Assembly: GCF_030435805.1 (NCBI RefSeq)
Contig: NC_081295.1
Location: 123,293,501 to 123,357,500 of the forward strand
DNA: 64,000 nt
Reading direction: 5' to 3'
Source of the DNA: Mustela lutreola
Lineage: Eukaryota > Chordata > Mammalia > Carnivora > Mustelidae
The notes below the pieces were generated by a model. The model saw only the letters and a program-made list of their open reading frames with translations. It was not told the DNA's origin and did no database searches. Positions within the stretch are counted from its first letter, which is position 1. Each line of letters begins with the position of its first letter. Both the position numbers and the translations under genes were made by a program. Positions 10,503 through 23,000 of this stretch are shown here, piece by piece.

Positions 10503-10678
10503 TTTATTTATTTGACAGACAGAGATCACAAGTAGGCAGAGAGGCAGGCAGAGAGAGAGAAGGAAGCAGGCTCCCCGCTGAGCAGAGAGCCCGATGCGGG
10601 GCTCGATCCCAGGACCCTGGGATCACGACCCGAGCCGAAAGCAGAGGCCTTAACCCACTGAGCCACCCAGGCGCCCCT
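10473..10678 (-). mobile_element. CAN-SINE, young
   Basis: Inverted SINE with a long T-run and intact head; target duplication CTTTATCACATTC at 10458-10470 and from 10679. Confidence 0.96.
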
Positions 10679-11093
10679 CTTTATCACATTCTTAACAACT
10701 TTAATTCTAGCTCAGTTTTTCTCCATATCTCATCCCCACCACCATCTTTAGAGACTTTAAAACCACACAAAATGATCTCACACAGTCCTCTCAGTGCTTC
10801 AACTTTCTCAGTTACAAAGCTTTACAGCTTCTTTCCCTGCTCCCATTTAGGCACCCATGAGCAAGGTCGTATCTCAGACCTCAGCATCACTTGAAAGGGC
10901 TACATCTTTGAGATCTTGAGCTCCAATTTTTCCCTCTCACAACCACCATTCACTTTTCACCCCCCCCCCCACTCTTCCCTCCCATCATATTAGTTTCTCC
11001 ATTCTTACCAAGTTTCCAGCCCCTCTTCTTTCCTTGTTTTCCTTGTCCATCTGGTTTAACTTGCACTGCATGGTCAAACATTTCAGCTACTTT
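10679..11093. other. Intergenic, no gene seen
   Basis: Unique or very old sequence; a C-run is present at about 10961-10970. Confidence 0.4.
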
Positions 11094-11106
11094 CACTAGC
11101 ACTTTA

Positions 11107-11290
11107 TTAGTTATTATTATTATTATTATTTTTAGAGAGAGTGTGAGCAGGGGGAGGGGCAGAGGGAGAAAAAGAGTCTTAAGCAGGCTCCATGCCCAGG
11201 GCAGAGCCCAATGTGGGGCTTGACCTCAGGACCCTGAAATCATGACTTGAGTCAAAATCGAGAGTCAGGTGCTTAACCGACTGAGCCACC
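11107..11290 (-). mobile_element. CAN-SINE in duplicated block (copy 2)
   Basis: Inverted SINE with complete TSD CACTAGCACTTTA at 11094-11106 and 11291-11303. The intact tail and duplication make this the better-preserved copy. Confidence 0.92.
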
Positions 11291-11657
11291 CACTAGCACT
11301 TTAGGATCACTTGGTGTTCTACCAAGATGACCTTGAAAAACTTGTTTTGGATAAACTCAATGGTCTTATTCTTGGGACTTTCTCCTAGGCTGCCACACAC
11401 TGCAGGAGAGTCATGTCACTAGAAGGTGTCTTCTGCTCATTCTGGCCATCTAACCTGAGAGAGCCCTCAGGATTTCTCGATCTTCTTTTCTTGATTCAAT
11501 GTTCTATTCCTGCAGGTGATATCTAAATCTCTGTGCTTCTTACACCTCAATTTTACCTCTTTACTCTCAGTTGGTGAAGCTGTCATCTATTTCAATTGAG
11601 TTTAAGGTCACCCAAGCTGATCTCTTCACTTCCTTCTTTTTCCTTCACTTTATTTAC
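11135..11657 (+). repeat. Local duplication, copy 2
   Basis: Matches 5370-5907 in the same orientation about 5.75 kb away. This copy also retains the SINE tail and left target duplication, so it is probably the parent. Confidence 0.9.
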
Positions 11658-11724
11658 ATGTCATCTTTTTTTTAAAAAAGAAACTTGAATACAACTTGTA
11701 TTTTATTTATTTTTTATTTTTTAA

Positions 11725-11906
11725 AATATTTTATTTATTTATTTGACAGACAGAGATCACAAGTAAGCAGAGAAGCAGGCAGAGAGAGGGGGAGGCAGGC
11801 TCCCTGCTGAGCAGAGAGCCCGACTCAGGACTCGATCCCAGGACTCTGGGATCATGACCTGAGCCAAAGGCAGAGGCTTTAATGCACTGAGCCACCCAGG
11901 CATCCC
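11725..11906 (-). mobile_element. CAN-SINE
   Basis: Inverted SINE, first of three consecutive ones between 11.7 and 12.3 kb. Confidence 0.92.
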
Positions 11907-11929
11907 TTATTTACTTAAAAAATTTTTTT

Positions 11930-12121
11930 AAAATTTATTTGAGAGAGAGAGCAAGAGAGAGAGAGAGTGATCGGGCACAAGCAGGGGCAACAGCAGGAAG
12001 AGGAAGAAGTAGACTCTCCCCTGAGCAGAGATCCCAAAATGGGACTCAATCCCAGGACCCTGAGATCATGACCCAAGTCGAAGGCAGATGCTTAACTGAC
12101 TGAGCCACCCAGGCTCCCCCC
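11930..12121 (-). mobile_element. CAN-SINE, older
   Basis: Inverted diverged SINE with GA-rich middle. Confidence 0.9.
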
Positions 12122-12149
12122 TTTTTAAAATTAAATGTAAATTTAAATT

Positions 12150-12330
12150 AATTTTAAAATATATTTTTTCATTTATTTGAGAGAGAGAGAGCATGAGCTG
12201 GGGGAGGGGCAGAGGGAGAGGCAGACTGGGGGCTAAGTAGGGAGCTTGGCTCAGGGCTAGATCCCAGGACCCCAGGATCATGACCTGATCCAAAGGCAGA
12301 CGCTTAACCGACTGAGCCCCCAGATGCCCC
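12150..12330 (-). mobile_element. CAN-SINE, older
   Basis: Inverted SINE with diverged head (GAGCCCCCAGATGCCCC). Confidence 0.9.
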
Positions 12331-13220
12331 ATCTTTCTTTTCTTTTGACTCCGAGAAGGACTCTTCATCCTGTCCAAGGCTGTTCCTTTTGCTCTATATT
12401 CCACTTCCTGTGTCTTTACTATATTTTCCACCCACCCCTCTTATTTTCAGGATCTTTCTCTCTTCGTGCACCCTACTTTCATTTCACAAACATGTTCAAT
12501 TTTATTTCTTGAAAAAAATATTTCCCTGGACTTTGTTTTCCTCGTTGCCATTTCATCTCTCAGCTTCCTTTTCTGTGTGATGTCTCGAGACTAGCCCCCT
12601 TAACTACCCACTTTTTTGGGAACTGGTAACATTTTCCTCATCTGTAAAATTCGTGGGTTGCCCTAGAGATGATTCTTAGTTATCTTCCATATTCACCATT
12701 CTATGACTTTGTACCCACCACCTCCCTTTCCTCACCTCCTACTCATTCCTCAACCTATGTAAAGTGATTTCTGCCCCTCTGGTAAGTGGAAACTGTTTTC
12801 TCAAAATTTGTAATTGTCTAGTTCCTGAACCCAAAGGATCTTTCAACCTTCCCCTACTCGACCTCTTTGAAACATTAGATGTGGCTCTGTCTCTGCTTGG
12901 CACACCCCTCCCTTGCCCTACTTCTCTGACAGCTTCCCCAACTCCCTCCTTTATTGATTCATCTTGCTTAGACCATCTTTGGGGCTCTTCTGGCCATCTT
13001 CTCACAAGGATCCTGTGCACTCCGAGGCTCAGTGTCCACTAGGAAGGAAATGATGCCCAAATCAACCCCTCCAGCTCACACTTTTCTCTTGAGTTCCTGA
13101 CCTGCTTGCCGGAAATATCCACCTGACTGTTATGGCAGCACGTCAAACTCAGCAGGCCTTCCTTGAACACTTGATTACTCTAAGGAGGTGCACCCCCCTT
13201 ATGACCTGTAGTTGTTACTT
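12331..13220. other. Intergenic, no gene seen
   Basis: Pyrimidine-rich sequence, possibly decayed old LINE; no supported exon. Confidence 0.35.
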
Positions 13221-13560
13221 ATAGATTGTTTATCTCATTAGACTGCAAGTTCTATGAGGGCAGTGACTTTATATTTCATTTAAACCTTTTGTCTAGCAGA
13301 GTGTTCTGCTCCTATCAAATATAATTTGTGCTTGGGGTGCCTGGGTGGCTCAGTGGGTTAAAGCCTCTGCCTTCGGCTAAGGTCATGATTCCTGGGGTCC
13401 TGGGATTGAGCCCCGCATAGGGCTCTCTGCTCTGCAGGGAGCCTGCTCGCCCCGCCCCGCCGCCTTTCTGCCTACTTATGCTCTCTGTCAAGTAAATAAA
13501 TAAAATCTTAAAAAAAAATAATTTGTGCTTAATCAAAATATATTGCTTCAGTGTCTGAAA
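13221..13560 (+). mobile_element. L2-like 3' end, split by a SINE
   Basis: Contains TTAGACTGCAAGTTCTATGAGGGCAGTG-type sequence, the classic L2 tail region; interrupted at 13334-13517 by a SINE. Confidence 0.55.
13334..13517 (+). mobile_element. CAN-SINE, forward
   Basis: Forward SINE with target duplication ATAATTTGTGCTT at 13321-13333 and 13518-13530. Confidence 0.95.
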
Positions 13561-13887
13561 CAGAATTCCTTATCTTTCCCTTCAGCTTGGTGTCTCCTTC
13601 TAGGCTTAGGGAATCATCTTCCTAATCTTCTAGGCTCAAAATTCAGAGCCATCTAAGGTTCCTCTTCTAAGATTCCTCCCACTGTCCTATCGGTTGTCTT
13701 GTGCTAATGACTTATCCTCTCAAAGTTTTTAAGATCTGTTCTCTCCTTTAATGCTATTTGGAAGTACTCAGACCTAAGTGAAAGTACACAAGTTTTGGAG
13801 TAAGATGCACTTAGTGTTAATCTGCTACTTTTTATCCATGTAGCTTTAAGCAGGTTCAGTATGTTTATGAGCCCTGGTTTCCTCCTT

Positions 13888-14071
13888 ATTTATTTATTTA
13901 TTTGACACACCGAGAGAGAAAACAAGTAGGCAGAGAGGCAGGCAGAGAGAGTGGGAAGGAGGCTCCCTGCTGAGCAGAGAGTCCGATTTGATTTGGGGCT
14001 CAATACCAGGACCCTGAGACCATACCCAAGCTGAAGGCAGAGGCTTAACCCTCTGAGCCACCCAGGCGCAC
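13888..14071 (-). mobile_element. CAN-SINE, first of a tandem pair
   Basis: Inverted SINE; flank CTGGTTTCCTCCTT at 13874-13887 recurs at 14072-14085 and, as CTGGTTTCCTCTTT, at 14297-14310. Confidence 0.95.
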
Positions 14072-14085
14072 CTGGTTTCCTCCTT

Positions 14086-14296
14086 TTTTTTTTTAAGATT
14101 TTATTTATTTATTTATTTGACAGAGAGAAATCGCAAGCAGGCAGAGAGGCAGGCAGAGAGGCAGGCAGAGAGGCAGGGAGAGGAGGAAGCAGGCTCCCTG
14201 CTGAGCAGAGAGCCCGATGCGGGACTCGATCCCAGGACCCTGAGATCATGACCTGAGCCGAAGGCAGCGGCTTAACCACTGAGCCACCCAGGCGCC
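14086..14296 (-). mobile_element. CAN-SINE, second of a tandem pair
   Basis: Inverted SINE inserted at the duplicated target of its neighbour; carries a short GGCAGGCAGAGA repeat inside. Confidence 0.95.
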
Positions 14297-14310
14297 CTGG
14301 TTTCCTCTTT

Positions 14311-15060
14311 ATAATGGAGATCTACCACCCCTCTTCTGAACAGTTGTCAGCAGGATTACTCCTGTTAGGAAAGGGCTTGACATGGCAGGTGTTCATAGAA
14401 CGAGTGATTAATTGTTGCTTTCTCCTTTACTCCTCATCTGTAACCCCTGCAGCACTCTCCTGTTCTCTCCCTCTCTTCTGCACAGCTGCCACAAGCACCG
14501 AGACACACAGGAAGAGGTTCCAGACCCTTTACCTTGGCCTCCTTCGGGCCTCTCTTCAACATGTACTTACTCACACCTGTGCTTTGTCTGTCTCAGGACA
14601 TTCATCTTTTCCTCAATATACTCTTTTCTGACTCCTGGTCTCAGCTGAAGCCATTTCCCTTGTCTACAGAGCCTGTCTCTTCATCTCTACCCATAGAAAT
14701 TCTGCCCATTCCTCAGCACCAGTCAAATGCCCTCTCCTGGTTCAGGGTCTTCCCCCACCCCTTTTCTGTATCCACTATGTCTTACTCCCCAACATGTACT
14801 CAGCATCATGCCCTGAATGACAATTAGGTATAGACCTCGCTTCCCCTGTTGGATGGCAAACTTGCAGCAGTCTGGATTTCTCTTTGGGCTACTTGTTGCT
14901 CATTTGAACTACACTCAATAGAGTCCCTCCCAGATCCTTTTCCTAGCTTAACTCAAACTAGCCCCAAGCCCAATCCCCCAATTGACCCTTTTTGATCTCA
15001 CTGGTCTTGTTCCCTAATCCTGTTTTTCTAACTGAACCCCAGCATGTCATCCTTCACCAA
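14311..15060. other. Intergenic with L2-like remnant
   Basis: No gene. Around 14640-14890 there are L2-like phrases (TCAAATGCCCTCTCCTGG, GATGGCAAACTTGCAG). 14890-15050 is C-rich and G-poor. Confidence 0.4.
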
Positions 15061-15099
15061 GAATTAATTCCTCGTTCCAGCTCTCAGAGCAGATGCACA

Positions 15100-15315
15100 C
15101 ATTCACACCTCCCCAGTGTTTCACAGTAGGCACTGAGTCATCCCTTGGGGATCCCTGGGCCTCCCTCCCTGCCCCCACCACGGTGGACAGGATGCCTGCT
15201 GCCTGGCCCCGGGAGGTCAGAGGAAGCCAGGGCCTCTAGGGCTCAGTATTTTTATCAGCCTAGGAAACAAGAGACACAGAAGCGGAAACCCTGTGGTCAG
15301 AGAAAGTGAACAGCC
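15100..15315. promoter_or_regulatory. Candidate enhancer between NFKBIL1 and LTA
   Basis: A repeat-free stretch with clustered motifs: AP-1 TGAGTCA (15134-15140), ETS-type AGGAAG (15231-15236), GATA-type TTATCA (15252-15257), GCGGAA (15282-15287) and RUNX TGTGGT (15292-15297). This AP-1/ETS/GATA/RUNX combination is typical of lymphoid or myeloid enhancers. Regulatory DNase sites upstream of LTA/TNF are known in mouse and human, but I cannot show that this is the orthologous one. No coding potential. Confidence 0.4.
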
Positions 15316-17058
15316 CTCATCTCAGGGGAACCCCCAAGAGGGCTGGGGGCCAGACATCAGGGAGGGACGTTGAAAAGAAGGTGGTTTGGGGGCCGGGTAT
15401 CAAGGCTTATTTTGATTTGGTTTTATGTAACTTGCAGAGTGGAAACGATGCACTTCAAAACCAGAGAAAAATTTGCTGGATGGAGGAGCAAATTTGGACA
15501 TCAAAGGTTTCTGTTGCTTATCTCTCAACCCCCAGCTTAGGGATCCTAACCCCAACTCCCCCAATTCCCCCCAACTCCCAACCTGGGCTCTTTGCATGCC
15601 ACTTCCGAAATCTCCGGCCTGTGAGAGGAACCGGACGCCTGGGTTGCTCACAGCTCGCAGGCTCTTCTCTGAATCACAGCAGCTTCCTCTCACAGGATCT
15701 TTCTCACCAGCCCTTCCTCCTCCTGACCCTGAACAGATGCCTGGTCCCTGGGAGGCCTTCCATCTCCTGGCTGTCTTCTCCCAAGGTCTTGGGCCCTGCT
15801 TCCACGGGCTTCCCTCCCCATGCTCTACCGCCCTCTGGGTGCTCTTGAGTACACCAGCGTTTCATACCTAAAAAATTAGTTTCTGGTTCTTAAGATTCTC
15901 TGTAGACTGCACACGCCAGCGTATGCCTGTAACTCTTCTTTTCGTGGATTTCCCTGTTGTGTCCTGGAGGATGGCAGTGGCATTTGGTACTGTCTGCAAC
16001 TTCCTCTCCCCGTTGTGGGGAGCCTGAGTGGAGATCGAGTATGGAACAATGAAAGGGATGGCACCAGCCCCCCTCCCACTGCCCCTCAGGACCTTTTCCT
16101 CAACTTCAGCAAAAGGGGTGTATCTGGAAGGCCAAGTCTAGACTGCCCAGAGATAAAGCCTAGGTGTGGGAGAGGGACAGAAGCTGGAGAGGACTGGGGC
16201 CCTGAAGGAGACCTAGGATTGAGGAGCTAGAGGGGAGACGGCCTTGGGTGTGGATCCCTGGTTGCCCAAGAACAGACAATCCAGGTTACATAATTTGGCT
16301 CTTTCCACCTCCTTCCCCTGCTCCTAATTTTAGCAACCGAAATTCCACTCCCCCACAGGGCTCTTCCTCTGTCCATTCTGCTTCTATCCCATCCTCCCAC
16401 AACCTCCTCATGGTCCCCAGCTCCAGCTGCCCCCAACTCAGACCATTCAGTGACTCAGCAAAGGGAAAGCCCTGTGTTGGGGGAGGGGGTATTCAGTGGG
16501 CAGGAGGATGTGGTTCTGGCTGGGGAACTGGGGAGAGGAGGGAAACTGGTTTTGTTCCTTTTTTCGTCTCTGTTCATGTCTATTTCTCCAGTCACTGACA
16601 GTGGAGGAGCACAGCGCAGGGAGTGGTGACTGGTGGGCAAACTGGGTCTGCTCAGAGCTGCCTTTGTGGCTGGGCAAGCAGGGCCTTCTTGGCTCCAGCT
16701 GAGAGCCCATCTTGGTGTGTACGTGCGTGATGCAGGTGTGTAGGAGCTGCGGGTTCTGGCAGGCGGGGTGGGAAAGGAGATGTCATGTATGATGAAAACC
16801 ACAGCAATGGAAAAAGGCAGAGGAGACACCAGGAGTGAGATGTGGAACCAGGTCTTATTAGGAAATGGAGGAGTCAAGGAGCAGTGGTGGTGGCCCATAT
16901 CCTCCCCACTCCCACTCGTTACAAGTTTCGCTCCCACCCCATATCCTTTGCTGCGTAGCATCAGCCTCTTCCTCATCGTCCCCATACCTGACCTTCCCCT
17001 CACTACTGCCCTGCCTCTAAGGATGCATTCCCTGCAGTTTCTCACTCTTTCTCTGGGG
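15316..17058. other. NFKBIL1 3' flank, no gene seen
   Basis: Repeat-free unique sequence. The part next to 17058 should include the NFKBIL1 3'UTR, but I found no canonical AATAAA on the minus strand close to the stop. A CTCF-like motif CACCCAGAGGGCGG is the complement of 15828-15841. Confidence 0.4.
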
Positions 17059-20000
17059 TCACTTGAGGGCCTCTGCATGGCGGTTCAGGGCTTGAGAAAG
17101 GGCCGTCACAGCCCCCATCACGCGGCCCAGCTCCCAGGTCTCAATCTGGCTTCGGAATCGCTGCAGGAAGCGGTCAGGGTGCCAGCGGATCTGCTGGACC
17201 CTCAAGTACCTTCTCAGGGCCCCCTGCTCCTCCAAGGGGGGGCCCCTGGCCACCAGGGCTGCGGCCATGGCCTCTGGGTCCCCTCCTCCAGGGCAAGGCC
17301 AGGGCACATCGCCAAAGCGCCAGAGGCTACCCCTCCCTGCTCCTCTTGGGTGTTCTGCCCTGGGCCCAACCCTGGCTGGCTCTGGCCCTCGGTCCCCACG
17401 AGCCTCCTGTGCCCTCTTTGCTCGGCTCTCACGCAGTTCTTCCTCCTTGGCCGGGGCTCGCTCTCGGAAGAGCCGCTGCTCCTCCTCCTGCTGTTGCCAG
17501 CTGTGACTGGAGCCCTCAGCCCGTGGGGGTCGGCAGGCTCCCTCTGCCTCTTGCTGTTGCTGCTGGTGCTTCTGTGCATGCTCCCGGGCCAGGCGCTCTG
17601 ACCAGGCTGAGAAGGACTCGGGCTCCTGGGTCTCATGGGAGGCATCATCTGTTTGGGAGGGCAGGATGGGGGTGGCTGGGAAATGCTGTTGAGGAGGTGA
17701 CAGTCAAGAGGGAGGGCAGTATAGAGGAAGGGGGTACAGAAGGCCAGCAGGAACATGCATGCAGTGGGTACAGAAAAGCAGTCAAGGGGAAGAAGGGCAG
17801 CTGTGGATGGGAATGGATTCCTCACCTTCAAATCTCCCAATGACCTCTTGCCACTCATCCTCCAGCTCTCCCTGCAGCTTCTGCCTCCATTCCTGCTCCT
17901 TAGAGGCCTCATCCTCCTCCTCCTCTTCAGCAGAATCCCAGGGGGGTCCCCAGCCCAAAATTTGCCCAGGGGTCTCCCCATCCTTATTCTTTATTCCCAT
18001 AGCAGAAGGGCAGCGACTCAGTAGTGGCAGGAAGAAGTCCGTGTAGGCTGTTGGTGGGAGAGCAGTGAGCAGAAGTTAGCTGGGACTCCCATTCCTTGAC
18101 ACGGCTGCCATCTTGAATCCTGCTGGTCACTCATTCCCTTGGTCCTACAGCAATGGAAATGGTTGCCCACACAGAAGCCTCCTGGGTATTAGGAAATCAC
18201 TGTCACTGACAAATATTTACTGATAGCTTACCACATGCGTGAGAAGCGTGGTAGTTGAAAATAATCTGATCCGAGGCCCTACAAACTATTTTAGTATCCT
18301 AGGAGTTCTACTGTGTTAAATGACATTTTCCAGCCTGCCTCCAGACACGCTGGGCAATGTCAAAAACCTCTAACTATGTATTTCATTTTTGGCTTGAAAA
18401 TATTGTCACTTTACAACTCTTACTGTGTGTTTCTGACCCAAAGCTGTACTTCAGACTGGTAAAGTAACTGAACATTTTACTCTGCAACATTATAAATATA
18501 TAAATAAAGAACAGGAACCATTTCATATCACTTTTCAATAAACTGAGTAAAATAAATGTTTTCAGGGAGGGGAATTTCTCTCAGTCAACCTCATACAGTG
18601 CATTCTGGGAGAGGGGTGGGGAGGTAGAGGGTCTACACCAGCAACAAGTTAAGCCACAGATATGTTCTCCGCAGCAAAGCAAGCTCTTTCCAAATTGACT
18701 ACTGATCTAGGGCAGGAGAAAGGGGCTGAGAGAGAGGGTCCCACCCAGGTGCTGGCTGACAGGAGGGTAGTGATAAAAAGAAGGACTGATGTTCCTGAAC
18801 TCTCCTCTTTGCTGAGCCCTCACCTCACTGCATCCACTCTAGCATCAGATGAAGGCCATGTTGCCCACTTTACGGCCAGCCTGGCACTCTACCCCTGGCC
18901 CAGCCCACCCCCTATGGCCACCAAGCACCTCTTTCACTCCTGGGACAGAGGAAGGTGAGTGAGGCACCCTCCCTTCCTGTGGACCTACTTTCTCTCCTTA
19001 GGGCAGGAGGAAATGGGCGGCCAGTCCTTAAATCTTTACTTTGTGGTGCTGCCAAGTACTGGCCACCTGGCAAAAGGATGGGACAAGGGAAGGGTTATCC
19101 TGTCACTGCCAGGAAGGTAGGAAGGTAGGATAACACAATGGGCCCACCTTGGCTGGGCAAGGCCTATCGCCCCCCACCCATCATCTCTTGGTACACTTGC
19201 GTGCTGCCCAGCTTAAACCCCATCAGGATGAGAGGAGGAGGGGCTACTTCTCTTTACCACTGATGTGACCTGTCACCAGCCCTCTCTAACTGTCCCATCC
19301 AGCAAATACCTAGTCCTGTCTTTCAACTACTTACTCCCCACTACAGTTCACAGCAGGTACGAGGATAGGTGTGTGTTCAGGCTTGCACAGGTTTTTAAAT
19401 TCATGGATTTTAAGGACTATAAAACATGGTAAGTAGGGGTGCCTGGGTGGCTCGGTGGGTTGAGCCGCTGCCTTCGACTCGGGTTATGAACTTGGGGTCC
19501 TGGGATCGAGTCCCGCATCGGGCTCTCTGCTCAGCAGGGAGCCTGCTTCCTCCTCTCTCTCTGCCTGCCTCTCTGCCTACTTGTGACCTCTCTCTGTCAA
19601 ATAAATAAATAAAAAATCTTTAAAAAAACCAAAAAAACAAAAACAAAAAACATGGTAAGTAATATGGTACAGAATATTCAATAACCCCTAAAAATGTTCG
19701 TGTGTGGAAAAAGCTGGCTATGAAACTATACGTAGGATTCAACCACAACTGTGTAAAAAAAGAGACCAAATTCTATGGGTTGCAAAAAAAAAAAAAACAG
19801 ACTAGAAAAAAATATGTAAAAACCTTAGTCTCTGGGTGGTAGGACTATGGATGGCTGTCCTCCAATCTTATTTGGTTAATATTTTATTTAAAAATTTTAA
19901 AAAATATTTTATTATTTACTTGGCAGAGAGAGACAGCAAGAGAGGGAACACGAGCAGGGGGAGTGGGACAGGGAGAAGCAGGCTTCCCACTGAACAGGGA

Positions 20001-23000
20001 GCCTGATGTGGGGCTCCCTCCCAGGACCCTGGGATCATGACCTGAGCTGAAGGCAGATGCTTGACTAAGCCACCCAGGCACCCCTGCTTAATGTTTCAAT
20101 ATGAAAGGGATATAACTAATGAGAAAATTTTCTTTTTAAAGAACGAAGAATACATTTAATCACTGTTAACAGTTTGCCTTGGTCCCTTCCGGTCCTGTCT
20201 GGGTACAAATGCATACACAGGATGACTTTTTTTCAGAGATATGTCATCATGCTATATGTTTTGTTTGGCAACTTGCTTTCTTCACCTACCATCTCATTCA
20301 TACTTTTCCACAGGAGTGTACACAGTCTACCTCATTCATTTTTATGACCATGTAGTGTTCCGCGATGTGTATGAAACAAACATCTCCCCACACCCAGTCA
20401 ATAGACTTTGTTTCCAAAAATGTTCGGCCTCCCACATTTGTCTTTGTAGACTCCTTACAGTATTTGTAGACTCCTTACAGTATTTCTGTGGGGTAGATTA
20501 TCAGAAGTGGAATTTCTGAGTCAAAGGACATGAGTGATTTTACCAAACTGCTCTCAAATTTGTGCCAACATATACTCCTACAGAGAATATAAGAATGCCT
20601 GTGTTGTCCTTTACCAAGACTGAGTATCATCAACCAACCCTTTTAATTTTGCTCATTTGATATATGAAAAAAATGATCTTATTGATGAAGTTTACTGTAC
20701 TTTATATGTTCTTTGGCTTTTTCTTTTTTTAAAAGATTTTATTTTTAAGTAATCTCTATTCACGTCCCTGAGATAAGAGTCACAAGCTCTGGTGACTGCG
20801 CCAGCCAGGCGCCCCTGGCTCTTTACTTCATTTGTGAATGACCTGTTCATATTCTCTGACTACTTTTCTCCTAGATATTATATATGTAGACATGAGAATT
20901 ATTTATATATCATAGATATCACCCCCTGTGTCGAGTATTTGTAAATAATTTCTCCCATCTTTGAAAAGTTTTTATGTAGTTAAATCCATATCAATATTTT
21001 CTTTTATAGCCTTTGGCTTTACTGCATCCTTAGAAAGGCTTTCTCCCCTCTAAGATTATAAAAATATCCTCTTGTGGTTTTTTTCTATCTTTTTTTTTTT
21101 TTTTTAAAGATTTTATTTATTTATTTGACAGAGATCACAGTAGGCAGAGAGGCAGGCAGAGAGAGAGGGAGAAGCAGGCTCCCCGCTGAGCAGAGAGCCT
21201 GATGTGAGACTCGATCCCAGGACCCTGGGATCATGACCTGAGCCGAAGGCAGAGGCTTTAACCCACTGAGCCACCCAGGCGCCCCTCTACTATCTTTTTA
21301 TTTATCTAAAAAAATGTAGGGGTGCCTGGGTGGCTCAGTTGGTTAAGCATCTGCCTTATGCTTAGATCGTGGTCCTGGGGTCAAGCCCTATATAGGGCTC
21401 CCTGCTCAGTGGGGAGCCTGCTTCTCCCTCTGCCAACTGCTCCCCCTGCTTGTGCTCTTTTTCAGATAAATAAATAAAGTCTTTTAAAAAATGTAGAAAG
21501 TATAGTACAATAAGCAGTGTATTCCTCCCAGGTATGTTACTGTTTTGTAATTTTTGCAACATTATTTTGTCTTCAAGAGATAAACTATCATAGATAAAAC
21601 TAAAGATTTCTCTGATGCTGTCTTCTAAATTTTAGTCCCCTCCCCAGAGGAAACTCCTCCCATGAATTTGGTACAAACCCTTCCTGTCACACTTAGATCT
21701 TTAAGCAGCTGTACTTCTGAGTCAGTAGGACTGTTCCTCAGATGGGCCAAATACTTCAAGGTTGTTTATTAAATAGCTCGCTGCCCTCTGGTGATTTGAA
21801 ATGTCACCTTTATCATCAATTTAGCAGTACAGATAGACTTCCCAGTGCTCTTTAATTAGTACGGTGTACTTTTATATTAGGAAAAATATGTATAAAAAAA
21901 TCTGAAGTAAACATGTACTTTGCCTTAGTGACAGAAGCACTGCTCTTCCCCTCTCCATTTTGAGATGTGATTTCTACCTTAAAGGGATGTTCACACTAAC
22001 TGGCACAACACATTTTTGAAAGACCCCACTATTGGAAGCTTATATTGAGTGATGATTGACTGAGGCATGGAGGAAGAAAAGGTAACGGGGGTGTCAAGGA
22101 GGGCTTCAAGGAGGAGGCAGGGCTTATGTTGGGCTGGGAAGGGAGGATAACTTAGCAAAGTAAAAATCAGGTGGATGGGAAGGCAAAAAAAGAGATAGGC
22201 AGTCTTGTGAAAAACACATTTGGGGTCACTGAAGACAGAGCTACGTAGCTGGAGCTGCAGGTTTGTGGTTGTGCTATGGTAGGAAAGGCTGTAAAGGCAA
22301 ACGGAACATAAATCAGACAGCTCAGCTATCTGCAAAACAGGGCCACAGCTTACTCCTACTGTGCAGCTCAAAGTGAGTAGCGGGTGGTAGAGGTCTGGTA
22401 CTGTGCTGGCACAGAGCAGAAGTGCACTCAATGTGACATTAAAAAAAAAAAATACCTGGCTGCCTTTGGACTTTCTTCTTTTTGCAAAGACTGTGAGAAA
22501 ATGACCTATTTTTTCTTAGTGTTCACTAGTTCTTGTGTGTAGAGAATGGTTATTGTCTGACTAAGGTATATTTATATGAGGGTCTTTGACACCTAAGACC
22601 ACTTCCCCAGGAGGTGACAGGTCCCAAAAGGAAGTTACTGAAAGCCATTCATTGGCATCTCATTGGTTGTGACCACATAGCCCAGTCAATCCAGCAGGAA
22701 CTTGGGAAAGGGGGAAACCTCCCTTTCCTTAGGGGAACCTGGGTCATTTCATCTGTTCAAAGAACGTATTTGCATTTTAAGACCTAATGGTCTCTAAAGC
22801 AGCTCCAAACTTAATGAGATGGGCCCCTCTACCAAAGAGCCATAAGGCCACCTGGTGGCAGGGCTGTCAGGGAACAGAAGCAGCAAGGCCTGAGAAGATA
22901 CCAGGACTTGGTTGGGAACTGAGGACAGGCCCCCCCTTAGGAAGACAACCTGTTGGCCAGGATATTTCAGGAAGTTCCTGAACCTTCAAGACCCTAATTT

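Noticed and set aside
13340-13400. tRNA-like A and B box sequence in SINE heads
   Set aside because: Derived from tRNA-Lys within SINEs; no free-standing tRNA gene with an intact cloverleaf was found.
16768-17601. 277-codon plus-strand frame antisense to NFKBIL1 exon 4
   Set aside because: Antisense shadow of the conserved NFKBIL1 last exon; the minus strand carries the true protein.
21991-22431. 146-codon reverse open frame in NFKBIL1 intron 2
   Set aside because: Lies in an old interspersed repeat, composition is not gene-like, and no splice or homology support.
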